Shown: one piece after another, positions 15,460 through 24,497 of the stretch | Layout of the letters: each line of letters begins with the position of its first letter | How positions within the stretch are numbered: position 1 is the stretch's first letter | Source: Oscillospiraceae bacterium | GTDB taxonomy: Bacteria; Bacillota; Clostridia; Oscillospirales; Oscillospiraceae | Length of the DNA: 64,000 bases | Direction: 5' to 3' | Assembly: GCA_021769865.1 (NCBI GenBank) | Contig: JAETSB010000004.1 | Location: 96,714-160,713, forward strand | The notes under the pieces: model-generated | Database searches by the model: none | What the model saw: the letters and a program-made list of their open reading frames with translations, nothing else | What the model was told of the DNA's origin: nothing | Translations under genes and position numbers: made by a program

Positions 15460-16875
15460 ATGCCGCAGGCATCGGACATCACCACCCTCTTTGACGACGA
15501 CATCAACCTCCGGGGCCTCTTCGACATTCTCAGCCCGGAGAACAACCTGGTCCTCGCCGACGACATGATGCTCTCCGACGCCAAGGGCGTCATCCTCCGT
15601 GTCAGCGAGAGCTACGAGAAAAACTTCGGCTTCGTCCACGACTCCATCGTGGGCCGCTCCGCCTTCGACCTGGAGGCCGACGGCACCTTCTCCCCCTGCG
15701 TCACCGCCGAGGTCATCCGCCAGCGGCGGAAGATCACCGCCACTCAAACCATCAACCATGTCCACAAAAACGTCATGACCGTGGGCATTCCCCTCTTCGA
15801 CCGGGCCGGGGAGCTGAAATTCGCCGTCTGCTTCAACACCGTCTCCATGGAGCAGATCAACGCCATCCAGCGGAACTACCGCCACCTCCAGGACTCCCTC
15901 CAGCAGTACTCCCAGGAGATCGCCGAGCTGCGCACCCGGGCCACCTCCACCAGTCTCATCTTTAAAAGCGCCTCCATGCAGCGGCTCTGGACCCTGATGC
16001 AGAACACCGCCAACACGAAGGCCAACATCCTTATCACCGGGGAGACCGGCGTGGGGAAAAGCGCCGTGGCCAAGGCCATCCACGCCATGAGCAGCCGGGC
16101 CGACGGGCCCTTCATTGAGGTCAACTGCGCCGTGCTCCACGAGAACCTCATCGAGTCCGAGCTCTTCGGCTATGAGAAGGGGGCCTTCACCGGGGCCGCC
16201 AGCGGCGGTAAGATCGGCAAGATCGAGCTGGCCAACAACGGCACCCTCTTCCTGGACGAGATCGGCGAGCTGCCCCCCCATATCCAGTCCAAGCTCCTCC
16301 AGCTCATCCAGGAGAAGACCATTGAGCGCCTCTCCGGCAACAAGCGCATCGAGCTGGACTTCCGCCTTTTAGTCGCTACAAATCGGAATTTGGAGGAGGC
16401 GGTCCAGCGGGGCCTCTTCCGTTCCGACCTCTTCTACCGGCTCAACGTCATCCGCATCCACATTCCGCCCCTGCGGCAGCGGCGGGAGGACATCCTCCCC
16501 CTGGCCCACCAGTTCCTGGCCCGGTTCTGCGGGGAGTACGGCAAGGCCCTCACCTTCAGCCCCCGGCTTTTGACCTTCCTGGAGCGCTTCGACTGGCCGG
16601 GAAACGTCCGCCAGCTGGAAAACCTGGTGGAGCGGCTGGTCATCACCGGCCAGGACCCCATCATTGACCTGGGGCACCTTCCGCCGGAGTACGACGCTAC
16701 TTCCGCCGCCCCTTCGCCCTCCCGGGAGGGCACGCTGGCGGAGCGGATGGACGCTTACGAGGGTCAGATCATCCGGGAGTCCTACCGCCGCTGGGGCACC
16801 ACCGTGGCCGTGGCCAAGGAGCTGGGCATCTCCCAGGCCACCGCGGCCCGGAAGGTGGCCAAGTATGTGAAATAG
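15460..16875 (+). CDS. Sigma-54-dependent transcriptional activator, PAS-AAA+-Fis
   Basis: A 471-residue bacterial enhancer-binding protein. Residues about 25-135 form a PAS sensor. The AAA+ domain (about 170-400) has Walker A GETGVGKS, the GAFTGA loop that contacts sigma-54, Walker B TLFLDEIGEL and the arginine-finger region LFYRLNVIRI. A Fis-type HTH (REGTLAERMDAYE to the end, with VAKELGISQATAARKV) closes the chain. The RBS TAAGGAGG (15445-15452) fixes ATG 15460. It sits directly upstream of rpoN, so it probably activates an RpoN regulon in response to a PAS ligand. Target genes are not evident here. Confidence 0.92.
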   Translation: MPQASDITTLFDDDINLRGLFDILSPENNLVLADDMMLSDAKGVILRVSESYEKNFGFVHDSIVGRSAFDLEADGTFSPCVTAEVIRQRRKITATQTINHVHKNVMTVGIPLFDRAGELKFAVCFNTVSMEQINAIQRNYRHLQDSLQQYSQEIAELRTRATSTSLIFKSASMQRLWTLMQNTANTKANILITGETGVGKSAVAKAIHAMSSRADGPFIEVNCAVLHENLIESELFGYEKGAFTGAASGGKIGKIELANNGTLFLDEIGELPPHIQSKLLQLIQEKTIERLSGNKRIELDFRLLVATNRNLEEAVQRGLFRSDLFYRLNVIRIHIPPLRQRREDILPLAHQFLARFCGEYGKALTFSPRLLTFLERFDWPGNVRQLENLVERLVITGQDPIIDLGHLPPEYDATSAAPSPSREGTLAERMDAYEGQIIRESYRRWGTTVAVAKELGISQATAARKVAKYVK

Positions 16876-16893
16876 GGACCATAGGAGGAACCC

Positions 16894-18219
16894 ATGAGCC
16901 TTGTCCAGTTAAAAACCGAACTGCGCCAGGAGCTGAAGCTGACCCCGCAGCTGATGCAGTCCATGGAGGTTTTGCAGATGACCTCCCAGGAGCTGCTGGA
17001 ATACCTCTCCCGCCAGGCGGAGGAGAACCCTCTGCTGGATCAGTCCGACCCGCCGGAGCGGGCCTATGAGGAGCTCCGCCGTCAGGCGGGGTGGATCGAC
17101 GGCGGCGTCCGGCCCACCTTCGCCCACGAGGAGACCGCCATGGAGGCCGGGCGGGAGGACAGCCGCCTGGAGAGCCTGTCCGCCTTCCTCCGGGACCAGA
17201 TCCACCGCCTCCGGCTGTCCAAGCCCCTGGCGGCCCTGTGCGGCTACCTTGCCGAGCTGGTGGACGAGGACGGGTACCTTGCCCAGGAGGACCTGGACGG
17301 CCTGGCCTCCATGAAGATCCCCCAGGCCCTTACGGACCAGGCCCTGGATACCCTCCAGAGCCTGGACCCCCCGGGGGTAGGGGCCCGGTCCCTGTCGGAG
17401 TGCCTGCTGCTCCAGCTGAGCCGCCGGGGCGGCGCGGACCCCGTGGCCATGGACGTCGCCGCCCGTTTCCTCCCGGAGCTGGGGCGGAAGCACTATGCCG
17501 CCATCGCCCAGAAGCTGGGGACCACGGTGGAGGCCGTCCGGGCGGCGGAGGCCGTCATCGCCTCCCTGGAGCCCCATCCCGGCCGGGCCTTTCAGCCCGC
17601 CGAGCCCACGGTCTACGTCCGGCCCGACGTGTTCGTCGCCCAGCTGGAGGGGGAGTGGAAGGTCATTTTAAACGAGTACTACCTCCCCCGGGTCTCTGTG
17701 AACGACTACTACCTCCGGCTTTTGAAGAGCTCCGACGAGAAGGAGACGAAGGACTACCTCCGCCGGAAGCTCCAGCAGGCCAAGTGGCTGCTGGAGAGCC
17801 TGGAGCGCCGGGGGAGCACCCTCCGCCGCTGCGCGGAGGCGGTGCTGGAGGCCCAGCGGCCTTTTTTCACCGGCGAAACCCAGGCCCTGGCGCCCATGAC
17901 CCTCTCCACCCTGGCGGAGGGGCTGACCCTCCACCCCTCCACGGTCTCCCGTGCCGTCCGGGGGAAATACCTCCAGTGCCGCCAGGGTACATATCCCCTC
18001 CGGTATTTTTTCAGCCTTCCCGTCAGCGGCGGCGTGTCCCGCCAGGCGGCGAAGCAGTCCTTGCTGTCCCTCATCCGGGAGGAGGACCGGCGGCGGCCCT
18101 ACAGCGACCAGGACCTGTGCCGCCTGCTGGCGGAGCGGGGCGTCCAGGTGGCCCGGCGGACGGTGACGAAATACCGCCTGGAGCTGGGCCTGGGGTCCTC
18201 GGCGGCCCGGAGAAAATGA
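16894..18219 (+). CDS. rpoN: RNA polymerase sigma-54 factor
   Basis: A 441-residue RpoN. The N-terminal glutamine/leucine-rich activator region LTPQLMQSMEVLQMTSQELLEYL is canonical, the core-binding region follows, and the RpoN box ARRTVTKYR lies near the C-terminus (family consensus ARRTVAKYR). ATG 16894 is preceded by AGGAGG, 18 bases after the activator gene stop, so both are one operon. It binds -24/-12 promoters and needs the upstream AAA+ activator. A GGGGATT...AATCCCC hairpin at about 18251-18270 may end the transcript. Confidence 0.95.
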   Translation: MSLVQLKTELRQELKLTPQLMQSMEVLQMTSQELLEYLSRQAEENPLLDQSDPPERAYEELRRQAGWIDGGVRPTFAHEETAMEAGREDSRLESLSAFLRDQIHRLRLSKPLAALCGYLAELVDEDGYLAQEDLDGLASMKIPQALTDQALDTLQSLDPPGVGARSLSECLLLQLSRRGGADPVAMDVAARFLPELGRKHYAAIAQKLGTTVEAVRAAEAVIASLEPHPGRAFQPAEPTVYVRPDVFVAQLEGEWKVILNEYYLPRVSVNDYYLRLLKSSDEKETKDYLRRKLQQAKWLLESLERRGSTLRRCAEAVLEAQRPFFTGETQALAPMTLSTLAEGLTLHPSTVSRAVRGKYLQCRQGTYPLRYFFSLPVSGGVSRQAAKQSLLSLIREEDRRRPYSDQDLCRLLAERGVQVARRTVTKYRLELGLGSSAARRK

Positions 18220-18270
18220 GGAAATGGGGCCTCGGACGGGAAAAAATCCGGGGGATTTGTTAAAATCCCC

Positions 18271-18299
18271 TTGCATTGGAAATACTGCTGTGGTATGAT
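18271..18299 (+). promoter_or_regulatory. Promoter and leader of rpsB-tsf
   Basis: TTGCAT (18271-18276), 17-bp spacer, TATGAT (18294-18299) with an upstream TG. The leader of about 120 bases (18306-18421) holds a CCCGGG...CCCGGG hairpin at about 18341-18360 and could be a ribosomal-protein autoregulatory site; that is inference. Confidence 0.7.
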
Positions 18300-18421
18300 A
18301 TTTCAGCATTCCGCACGGCGCGTCGACTTTCCGTCTGTGCCCGGGCCCTGAAAACCCGGGTTGGCGGGAGGGATGAAGCCGCCGGAGGGTAAACTAAATT
18401 TGATTTGGAGGAACAAACACA

Positions 18422-19159
18422 ATGGCAAATTCCAGCGTCGTATCCATGAAGGCCCTGCTTGAGGCGGGCGTCCACTTCGGCCACCAGACCCGCCGGTGGA
18501 ACCCCAAGATGGCTCCCTACATCTACACGGAGCGCAACGGCATCTATATTGTCGACCTGCAGAAGACCGTCCGCAAGCTGGAGGAGGCGTACAACTTCGT
18601 CCGCGAGCTCTCCGAGTCCGGCCAGTCCCTGCTGTTTGTGGGCACCAAGAAGCAGGCCCAGGACGCCATCCGCGAGGAGGCGGGGCGTTGCGGCCAGTAC
18701 TACGTCAACGCCCGTTGGCTGGGCGGCATGATGACGAACTTCAAGACCATGCGCACCCGCGTGGACCGGCTGAACCAGCTGAAGGCCATGCAGGAGGACG
18801 GCACCTTCGACATGCTGCCCAAGAAGGAAGTCATGAAGCACCTGGGCGAGATCGCCAAGCTCGAGAAGTACCTCGGCGGCGTGAAGGAGATGAAGAAGCT
18901 CCCCGGCGCCCTGTTCATCGTGGACACCCGGAAGGAGCGCAACGCCATCGCCGAGGCCCACAAGCTGGGCATCCCCGTGGTGGCCATCGCGGACACCAAC
19001 TGCGACCCCGATGAGATCGACTATGTGATCCCCGGCAACGACGACGCCATCCGGGCCATCAAGCTGATCTCCTCCATCATGGCCAACGCCGTGCTGGAGG
19101 GCCGCCAGGGCGAGCAGACCGAGGAGGCCGCCCCCGCCGAGGCTCCCGCCGCCGAATAA
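18422..19159 (+). CDS. rpsB: 30S ribosomal protein S2
   Basis: A 245-residue S2. The family landmarks are all present: [53 protein letters not shown] and FIVDTRKER, followed by ADTNCDPD. The RBS TTGGAGG precedes the ATG by eight bases. The C-terminus has an alanine/glutamate-rich tail ([12 protein letters not shown]). It is transcribed with tsf, as in most bacteria, and is required for binding S1-type proteins and mRNA on the small subunit. Confidence 0.97.
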   Translation: MANSSVVSMKALLEAGVHFGHQTRRWNPKMAPYIYTERNGIYIVDLQKTVRKLEEAYNFVRELSESGQSLLFVGTKKQAQDAIREEAGRCGQYYVNARWLGGMMTNFKTMRTRVDRLNQLKAMQEDGTFDMLPKKEVMKHLGEIAKLEKYLGGVKEMKKLPGALFIVDTRKERNAIAEAHKLGIPVVAIADTNCDPDEIDYVIPGNDDAIRAIKLISSIMANAVLEGRQGEQTEEAAPAEAPAAE

Positions 19160-19194
19160 TACGACGATACGAATAGATTTGGAGGAAAGCAATT

Positions 19195-20112
19195 ATGGCT
19201 TTTACCGCGACTGATGTAAAAAACCTGCGCGAGATGACCGGCGTGGGCATGATGGACTGCAAGAAGGCCCTGGTGGCCACCGACGGCGACATGGACAAAG
19301 CCGTGGAATGGCTCCGGGAGAAGGGCATGGCCGCCTCCGTGAAGAAGGCGGGACGCATCGCCGCCGAGGGCATGGCCTACGCCGCCGTCATCGACGGCGT
19401 GGGCGTAGTGGTCGAGGTCAACGCCGAGACCGACTTCGTGGGCAAGAACGAGAAGTTTGTGGACTTCGTGAAGGGCGTGGCCGCCACGGCCGCCAAGGAG
19501 AATCCCGCCGACCTGGACGCCCTGATGGCGTGCAAGTACAACGGGACGGACCTCACCGTCACCCAGCAGCAGCAGGAGATGGTCCTGGTCATCGGCGAGA
19601 ACATCAAGGTCCGCCGCTTCGCCCGCTACGCCGAGGGCGTGTCCGTGCCCTACGTCCACGCCGGCGGCAAAATCGGCGTGCTGGTGAACCTGGAGACCGA
19701 CCTGGACGCCGAAAAGGTCCAGGAGGCCGGCAAGGACGTGGCCATGCAGATCGCCGCCCTGAACCCCCGCTTCTGGGATAAGTCCCAGGTGACCCAGGAG
19801 GTGCTGGACGAGGAGAAGAAGGTCATGATGGCCCAGATGGAGAACGACCCGAAGATGGCCGGCAAGCCCGAGCAGGTCCGGGAGAAGATCGTCATGGGCA
19901 AGCTGAACAAGTTCTACGCCGAGAACTGCCTGCTGCAGCAGGAGTTCGTGAAGGACGGCGATATGACCGTGGAGAAGTACCTGGCCTCCGCCGCCAAGGC
20001 CCTGGGCGGAAGCATTACCTTCAAAACCGCCGTGCGCTTTGAAAAGGGCGAGGGCATCGAGAAGAAGCAGGAGAACTTCGCCGACGAGATCGCCTCTCTG
20101 GTCAAGGGTTAA
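19195..20112 (+). CDS. tsf: Elongation factor Ts
   Basis: A 305-residue EF-Ts, the guanine-nucleotide exchange factor for EF-Tu. The N-terminal UBA-like region with VKNLREMTGVGMMDCKKAL is diagnostic. The TDFV exchange motif is in NAETDFVGKNEKF, and the dimerisation domain follows. The RBS TTGGAGG is well spaced. The gap to rpsB is 35 bases without a terminator, so the two are co-transcribed. A strong terminator follows. Confidence 0.97.
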   Translation: MAFTATDVKNLREMTGVGMMDCKKALVATDGDMDKAVEWLREKGMAASVKKAGRIAAEGMAYAAVIDGVGVVVEVNAETDFVGKNEKFVDFVKGVAATAAKENPADLDALMACKYNGTDLTVTQQQQEMVLVIGENIKVRRFARYAEGVSVPYVHAGGKIGVLVNLETDLDAEKVQEAGKDVAMQIAALNPRFWDKSQVTQEVLDEEKKVMMAQMENDPKMAGKPEQVREKIVMGKLNKFYAENCLLQQEFVKDGDMTVEKYLASAAKALGGSITFKTAVRFEKGEGIEKKQENFADEIASLVKG

Positions 20113-20137
20113 ATCTCGGCTTTCCCGCATAGAATCT

Positions 20138-20175
20138 AAAAAAGGACCTCCGCCAGAAGGCGGAGGTCCTTTTTG
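20138..20175. terminator. Bidirectional terminator between tsf and the SLH gene
   Basis: AAAAAGGACCTCCGCC pairs with GGCGGAGGTCCTTTTT around AGAA. It serves the convergent genes on both strands. Confidence 0.9.
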
Positions 20176-20184
20176 GTTCCCTGG

Positions 20185-22107
20185 TTATTGTTCGTAGGCC
20201 CGATAGAGGAAGGTCACGATTTGGCCCCGGGTGCAGGGATTGTCGGGAGAGAAGGTGGTGCCGTCTCCGGTGCCGTTGGTCACGCCCTGCCCCACGGCCC
20301 AGAGCACCGCGTCATAGTAGAGGCTGTCCTTGTTCAGGTCCGTGAAGTGCGGGGCGGACCCGGCGGAAGAAGCGCCGGCCCGGGCCTTCCAGATGAAGTA
20401 CATCGCCTGGCCCCGGGTGCAGGGATCGCTGGGCTTGAAGGTTCCGGACTCCTCCATGCCCATTTCCGCCGCCCACTGGACGGCCTTGTAGAAATAGGCG
20501 TCCTTGTTGGTCACGTCCGCGTACTCGCCCTCCAGGGTCTTGGGCTCCGGGGACCCGGCGGCCCGCCAGAGGAAGGTGACGATCTGGGCCCGGGTGCAGG
20601 GATCGCCGGGGCCGAAGGTGGTGGCGGTCTTTCCGTTGGTGATCCCCTTCTCCACCGCCCAGGAAATGGCCGGGGCAAAAGGAGACGTGGCCGCCACGTC
20701 GGTAAAGGCAGGGGCGGCGGGGGTCTCGGGCTTGGCGGTCTCGGCGGGCTTTTGGGTCTCGACGGGCTTGGCGTCAATGGCCTGGCCGTTCTTGACCACG
20801 GTGCCCTTTTTCACCCAGCCGGCGTAGAGGGTCATGTCGGCGGTGACGGGGTTCGTCTCCTTCCAGGGGTAGAGCTTGCCGTCCTTCCCCTCGACGCACC
20901 AGGCGTAAAACTCGTAGTTGCTGGCGGGGGGCGTCAGCTTGCTTCCGTCGGGCAGGCCGCAGACGTCGCCCTTGGTCACGGTCTTTTCCTTGGGGATCTC
21001 GTCCTGCTTGGGGTCCTTGTAGTTCAGATCGAACTTCACGGTGAAGGGGCCGTCCTTGGAGCTGGACTTCTCGGTCCACTTGGCGGCCAGGAGGGCGTCG
21101 GAGGTAAACACGGTGGACAGATCCGCCTTTTTGGCGCTGGAGGGGATGTCCACCTCTTTTCCGGCGTAGGCGTTGCTCTGCGCGCTCTTGCCCACAAGAT
21201 ACCAGCCGTCCAGGACGTAGCCCTCCCGCTCGATCTCAGGGAAATCGTCCAGGCGGCCGTCGGCCCCGGTCATCATCATGCCGATGCCGCTGTTCCGGTC
21301 CACAAAGATGTTGTTTTTCGTGGCCTGCTCGCTTCCGGCGACGATGTCCTTGGCCGGGATGCCCCGGATGCTGGTAATCGTTCCGCCGTTGGGGATGAAG
21401 TCCACCCGGGCGGGGTCCTGGGCGCCGGCCTTGGACCACTTGGCCACGGCGGTCTCATTTCCGCCGGAGGCGAAGCCGGCCTTCACTTCCCGGTCGCCCA
21501 CGAACCAGCCTTCGAAGGTGTAGCCCTCTCGGGTGGGAGTGGGCAGCGCCTCTTCCAGGGTGGGGGCGGTGTGGCCGTCCATGCTCAGCTTCACGCCTTC
21601 CTTGGAGCAGGTTCCCCCGTTGGGGTCCAGCTTCAAAACGTATTCTCCGGAAGGCGCCTGGGCCTCCCACTCTCCGAACAGCTTGGTGTCGCCTGTAAAG
21701 ACATGGTCTTTTGTAATAGCGGGACCCCCTTGCGTTTCGACCCATTTGACGAAGACATAGCCGTCCCTTGTGGGCGGCGTGGGGAAGCTGTCCAGCTTGC
21801 CCTGGGCGTTTACGGCCAGGTTCGCGTAACCCTGTCCGCCGCTGAGGTCCACATAAAAGACAACCCGGTACCTGGCGGCCTGATTCCCAGGTTCCCCATC
21901 GGTCCTGGATCCCGTGACATCGGTGATGACTTCTACGTGTTCTAGACCGCCTCCGCCTGCATTCACGCCCGTAGTATCGGTGATGACTTCTACGTGTTCT
22001 AGATCGCCTTTGCTCGTCTCGCTCGCCATGGCCGCCATGGGCAGAAGGCCCAGGCAAAGCACCAGAGCGAGCAGCAGGGTCAGGGCCCGTTTGGTTTGTC
22101 TCCTCAT
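20185..22107 (-). CDS. Secreted SLH protein with InlB-type beta-repeats
   Basis: A 640-residue surface protein. The start at 22107 has AAAGGAG upstream and gives a clean signal peptide (residues 1-28, ending AAMA); the frame open to 22296 is shadow. Just after the signal come two copies of LEHVEVITD(T/V)TG. Listeria-Bacteroides (Flg_new/InlB B) repeats follow, recognised by GYVFVKWVETQGG, GYTFEGWFVGDREV and related GY.F.GW segments, then three SLH repeats at about 490-640 ending FSPDNPCTRGQIVTFLYRAYEQ. It is probably wall-anchored through SLH; the beta-repeats suggest adhesion or matrix binding. Confidence 0.9.
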   Translation of the reverse strand: MRRQTKRALTLLLALVLCLGLLPMAAMASETSKGDLEHVEVITDTTGVNAGGGGLEHVEVITDVTGSRTDGEPGNQAARYRVVFYVDLSGGQGYANLAVNAQGKLDSFPTPPTRDGYVFVKWVETQGGPAITKDHVFTGDTKLFGEWEAQAPSGEYVLKLDPNGGTCSKEGVKLSMDGHTAPTLEEALPTPTREGYTFEGWFVGDREVKAGFASGGNETAVAKWSKAGAQDPARVDFIPNGGTITSIRGIPAKDIVAGSEQATKNNIFVDRNSGIGMMMTGADGRLDDFPEIEREGYVLDGWYLVGKSAQSNAYAGKEVDIPSSAKKADLSTVFTSDALLAAKWTEKSSSKDGPFTVKFDLNYKDPKQDEIPKEKTVTKGDVCGLPDGSKLTPPASNYEFYAWCVEGKDGKLYPWKETNPVTADMTLYAGWVKKGTVVKNGQAIDAKPVETQKPAETAKPETPAAPAFTDVAATSPFAPAISWAVEKGITNGKTATTFGPGDPCTRAQIVTFLWRAAGSPEPKTLEGEYADVTNKDAYFYKAVQWAAEMGMEESGTFKPSDPCTRGQAMYFIWKARAGASSAGSAPHFTDLNKDSLYYDAVLWAVGQGVTNGTGDGTTFSPDNPCTRGQIVTFLYRAYEQ

Positions 22108-22164
22108 AACTTGATCTCTCCTTTTGTTTCTTCGCCGCGCCTCTTGGCGGCGCCGTCTGGCCCT

Positions 22165-22193
22165 ATTATAATCAGCGGGGAAGGGCGGTGCAA
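22165..22193 (-). promoter_or_regulatory. Sigma-A promoter of the minus-strand SLH gene
   Basis: Minus strand TTGCAC (22188-22193), 17-bp spacer, TATAAT (22165-22170). Confidence 0.8.
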
Positions 22194-22215
22194 GGGTTTC
22201 CCAAAAAATTTCCGC

Positions 22216-22238
22216 AAAAAAGCCGCCCATCCGGCGGC
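22216..22238 (-). terminator. Intrinsic terminator, minus strand
   Basis: GCCGCC-GGATG-GGCGGC followed by six T on the minus strand. It is the second of two terminators ending the 22.5-kb candidate RNA. Confidence 0.8.
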
Positions 22239-22247
22239 GAAACAGGC

Positions 22248-22287
22248 AAAAAACATCCCCCCATCCGCTCCGTCGGCGAATGGGGGG
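22248..22287 (-). terminator. Intrinsic terminator of the candidate RNA
   Basis: Minus strand CCCCCCATTCGC pairs with GCGGATGGGGGG and is followed by ATGTTTTTT. Confidence 0.85.
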
Positions 22288-22578
22288 CTCAACCATTGAT
22301 CGGATTGTCCATTGGTCTCGTTACCTCGTGCTTTCTTGATTTAAGCCGTTCGTGGGAAAACTGCGGGGGTGTGGGTGATCTGTGGGATTTCCAATCCATG
22401 AAACCGTTTTTTGCGCCGACCTGTTGGTCCCGCGGGCTCATCATAGTGAGTGGTGTTTCGTCTTTGGGAATTGCCTGTGATCACGCTGTCGCTGGGGCGC
22501 GCTGGGGAGTTCCGAACGGCGCTTGGAAGACGTGGGTTTCCGTGTCTGAGTCGTACACTGGACTCACCTCTTTCTGTA
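22248..22578 (-). ncRNA. Candidate non-coding RNA of about 330 nt
   Basis: A strong minus-strand promoter (22584-22612) starts a transcript that runs through about 290 bases with no ORF over 30 codons and ends at two consecutive terminators. Near the 5' end TGAGTC and GACTCA form a hairpin; other pairable parts are GCGCCGTTCGGAACTCC and CCGCAG...CGAACGG. Many unpaired A-rich joints (CAAAAAACGG, GAAATCCC, AAATCAAGAAAG) look like a complex fold. I find no tmRNA resume codon/tag or the GGTAAGAG and ACAGAA boxes of RNase P. Large orphan RNAs such as raiA would be the first family to test. A 28-codon frame beginning GTG in AGAGGTGAGTCC is possible but weak. Confidence 0.55.
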
Positions 22579-22583
22579 GCTAA

Positions 22584-22612
22584 AATATACAATAATTCCG
22601 AAGAGATGTCAA
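22584..22612 (-). promoter_or_regulatory. Near-consensus promoter of the candidate RNA
   Basis: Minus strand TTGACA (22607-22612), 17-bp spacer, TATATT (22584-22589). Confidence 0.8.
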
Positions 22613-22705
22613 GTGGTTTTGTAAGATTTTACGTTTTTGACAAAGGTAAACCGATTACCTCCGGCGAAAGGCACAAAACGGAAGGCGTGCGATCGGGATT
22701 TTTCC

Positions 22706-22734
22706 TTGTGCTTTCCGGGCATTTCTGGTATGAT
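22706..22734 (+). promoter_or_regulatory. Promoter of miaB
   Basis: TTGTGC (22706-22711), 17-bp spacer, TATGAT (22729-22734) with a TG one base upstream of the -10 box. Confidence 0.65.
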
Positions 22735-22781
22735 ATCCTCGTTGAACTAGGAACATCATCCCGACAGATGGAGGAAACGTT

Positions 22782-24194
22782 TTGAAGCGAGAGGAAATCA
22801 TCGTCCCGGAGGCGGAAATTGTCCGCCAGCGGGACTTTCAGAAAAAAATTCGGGGCATGTTCGCCGCCCGGGGGGCCCATCCCCTGGCCTGCGTGGAGAC
22901 CTTCGGCTGCCAGCAGAACGTGGCCGACGGCCAGCGGATCATGGGGATGCTGGAGGAAATGGGCTTCGCCTTTACGGAAAACGCCGGGGAGGCGGACCTG
23001 GCCCTGTTGAACACCTGCGCCGTCCGGGAGCACGCGGAGCAGCGGGTCTTCGGGAATCTGGGCATTCTGACCCACTCGAAGAAGCAGAACCCGGAGCAGG
23101 TCATCGTCCTCTGCGGCTGCATGGCCCAGGAGGCGCGGGTGGCGAAGCGGGTGAAGGAGTCCTACCGGCACGTGGACCTGGTGTTTGGGCCCCAGGCCCT
23201 CTGGCGCTTCCCGGAGCTTTTGTGGCAGGTCTATGAGACCCGGAAGCGGGTCTTTTCCACAGCGGACGAGCACGGGTCCATCGCCGAGGGCCTGCCGGTG
23301 GTCCGGGAACGGGGCGTGAAGGCCTGGGTTTCCATCATGTACGGGTGCAACAACTTCTGCTCCTACTGCATCGTGCCCTACGTCCGGGGCCGGGAGCGGA
23401 GCCGGGAGCCCGCCGCCGTGCTGGCGGAGGTCCGGGAGCTGGTGGAGGCCGGGTACAAGGACATCACCCTGCTGGGGCAGAACGTGAACTCCTACGGAAA
23501 CGACCTGAACAGCGGCTATCACTTCCCGGACCTGCTGGAGGATATCGACCGGATTCCGGGGGACTACTGGATTCGCTTTATGTCCAGCCACCCCAAGGAC
23601 GCCACTCCCCGGCTCTTCGACGTGATGGCGAAATGTACCCACGTGGCCAGGCAGCTCCACCTCCCCTTCCAGTCCGGAAACAACCGGGTGCTGGGGGAGA
23701 TGAACCGGCGGTACACCCGGGAACAGTACTTGGAGCTGATCCGGTACGCCCGGTCCGTCATGCCGGGGCTGGTATTGACCTCCGACGTGATCATCGGCTT
23801 TCCCGGGGAAACGGAGGCGGAAGCCATGGACACTGTGTTCCTGGTGGAGGAGGTGGGCTTCGACGCGTTGTTCACCTTCCTCTACTCCCCCCGCCCCGGC
23901 ACGAAGGCGGCGGAGCTGCCGGACCCGGCCTCCCGGGAGGACAAGCAGAGGTGGTTCGACCGCCTGCTGGAGGTCCAGAACGCCCGCTCGGCGGAGATCC
24001 ACGCCGGGTATGTGGGCCGGACGGTCCGGGTGCTGGTGGACGGCGAGAGCGAGGACGAGGCGTTTCCCCTCTCCTCCCGGACGGAGGGAAATCGCCTGGT
24101 GCGCCTGACCGGGGACAAGTCCCTCATCGGGCGGTTCCTGGAGGTGAAAATCACCGGAAGCAACACCTGGGCGCTGTACGGGAAGCCGGTCTAA
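22782..24194 (+). CDS. miaB: tRNA-2-methylthio-N6-isopentenyladenosine(37) synthase
   Basis: A 470-residue radical-SAM methylthiotransferase that adds the 2-methylthio group to i6A37 in tRNAs reading UNN codons. An N-terminal UPF0004 domain (VETFGCQQNVADG, CAVREHAE) holds the auxiliary cluster, the radical-SAM cysteines are in YGCNNFCSYCIVPYVRGRE, and the C-terminal TRAM domain ends near LEVKITGSNTWALYG. TTG start at 22782 behind GGAGGA. It acts after MiaA, whose gene is 8 kb downstream; a small accessory island now separates miaB from mutS. Confidence 0.96.
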   Translation: MKREEIIVPEAEIVRQRDFQKKIRGMFAARGAHPLACVETFGCQQNVADGQRIMGMLEEMGFAFTENAGEADLALLNTCAVREHAEQRVFGNLGILTHSKKQNPEQVIVLCGCMAQEARVAKRVKESYRHVDLVFGPQALWRFPELLWQVYETRKRVFSTADEHGSIAEGLPVVRERGVKAWVSIMYGCNNFCSYCIVPYVRGRERSREPAAVLAEVRELVEAGYKDITLLGQNVNSYGNDLNSGYHFPDLLEDIDRIPGDYWIRFMSSHPKDATPRLFDVMAKCTHVARQLHLPFQSGNNRVLGEMNRRYTREQYLELIRYARSVMPGLVLTSDVIIGFPGETEAEAMDTVFLVEEVGFDALFTFLYSPRPGTKAAELPDPASREDKQRWFDRLLEVQNARSAEIHAGYVGRTVRVLVDGESEDEAFPLSSRTEGNRLVRLTGDKSLIGRFLEVKITGSNTWALYGKPV

Positions 24195-24448
24195 GCCCGG
24201 GCCATCCGCTTGCCCAGGGTCACGGCCTTTTGGAACAGGAGCTGGTCCTCCAGAAAACGCTTGCCGCTACAGGCGGAGGTGTAATCCTCCACCAGCCTCA
24301 GCTGGTCCGGGGTCAGCGCCGCTTTCAGAGCGGCCCACGCAGTATCTTGGCATTCATTCCAGCGGTTGTAGTCGATGAGGTCCAGGCGGGCGTCCAGAAG
24401 CAGGTTCTCCGAAACGTACTGGAACAGGCATTGGAGATAGTCGTCCAT
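24191..24448 (-). CDS. Small DUF6809-like protein (module B)
   Basis: An 85-residue helical protein. The start is set at 24448 by GGGAGG upstream and because the transcription start from the promoter (24498-24526) would fall inside the longer frame. MDDYLQCLFQYVSENLL, WAALKAALTPDQLRLVEDY and the end LLFQKAVTLGKRMARA follow the same three-block pattern as the proteins at 14678 and 57696. It overlaps the miaB stop by four bases tail-to-tail and is divergent from an XRE regulator. Function is unknown. Confidence 0.7.
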   Translation of the reverse strand: MDDYLQCLFQYVSENLLLDARLDLIDYNRWNECQDTAWAALKAALTPDQLRLVEDYTSACSGKRFLEDQLLFQKAVTLGKRMARA

Positions 24449-24497
24449 GGCGCGGTCCTCCCAAGGTAAAAATTCCAAATCTGTCATCTTATAAGTC

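Noticed and set aside
20173..21945. 590-codon plus-strand frame opposite the SLH gene
   Set aside because: Antisense of SLH and InlB-type repeats; no RBS, and a terminator lies at its start.
22560..22780. Riboswitch upstream of miaB on the plus strand (GGTAAACC...GGTTACC-like text at about 22644-22660)
   Set aside because: The predicted miaB promoter lies downstream at 22706-22734, so this stretch is not in the mRNA leader. It also does not match the c-di-GMP consensus closely.
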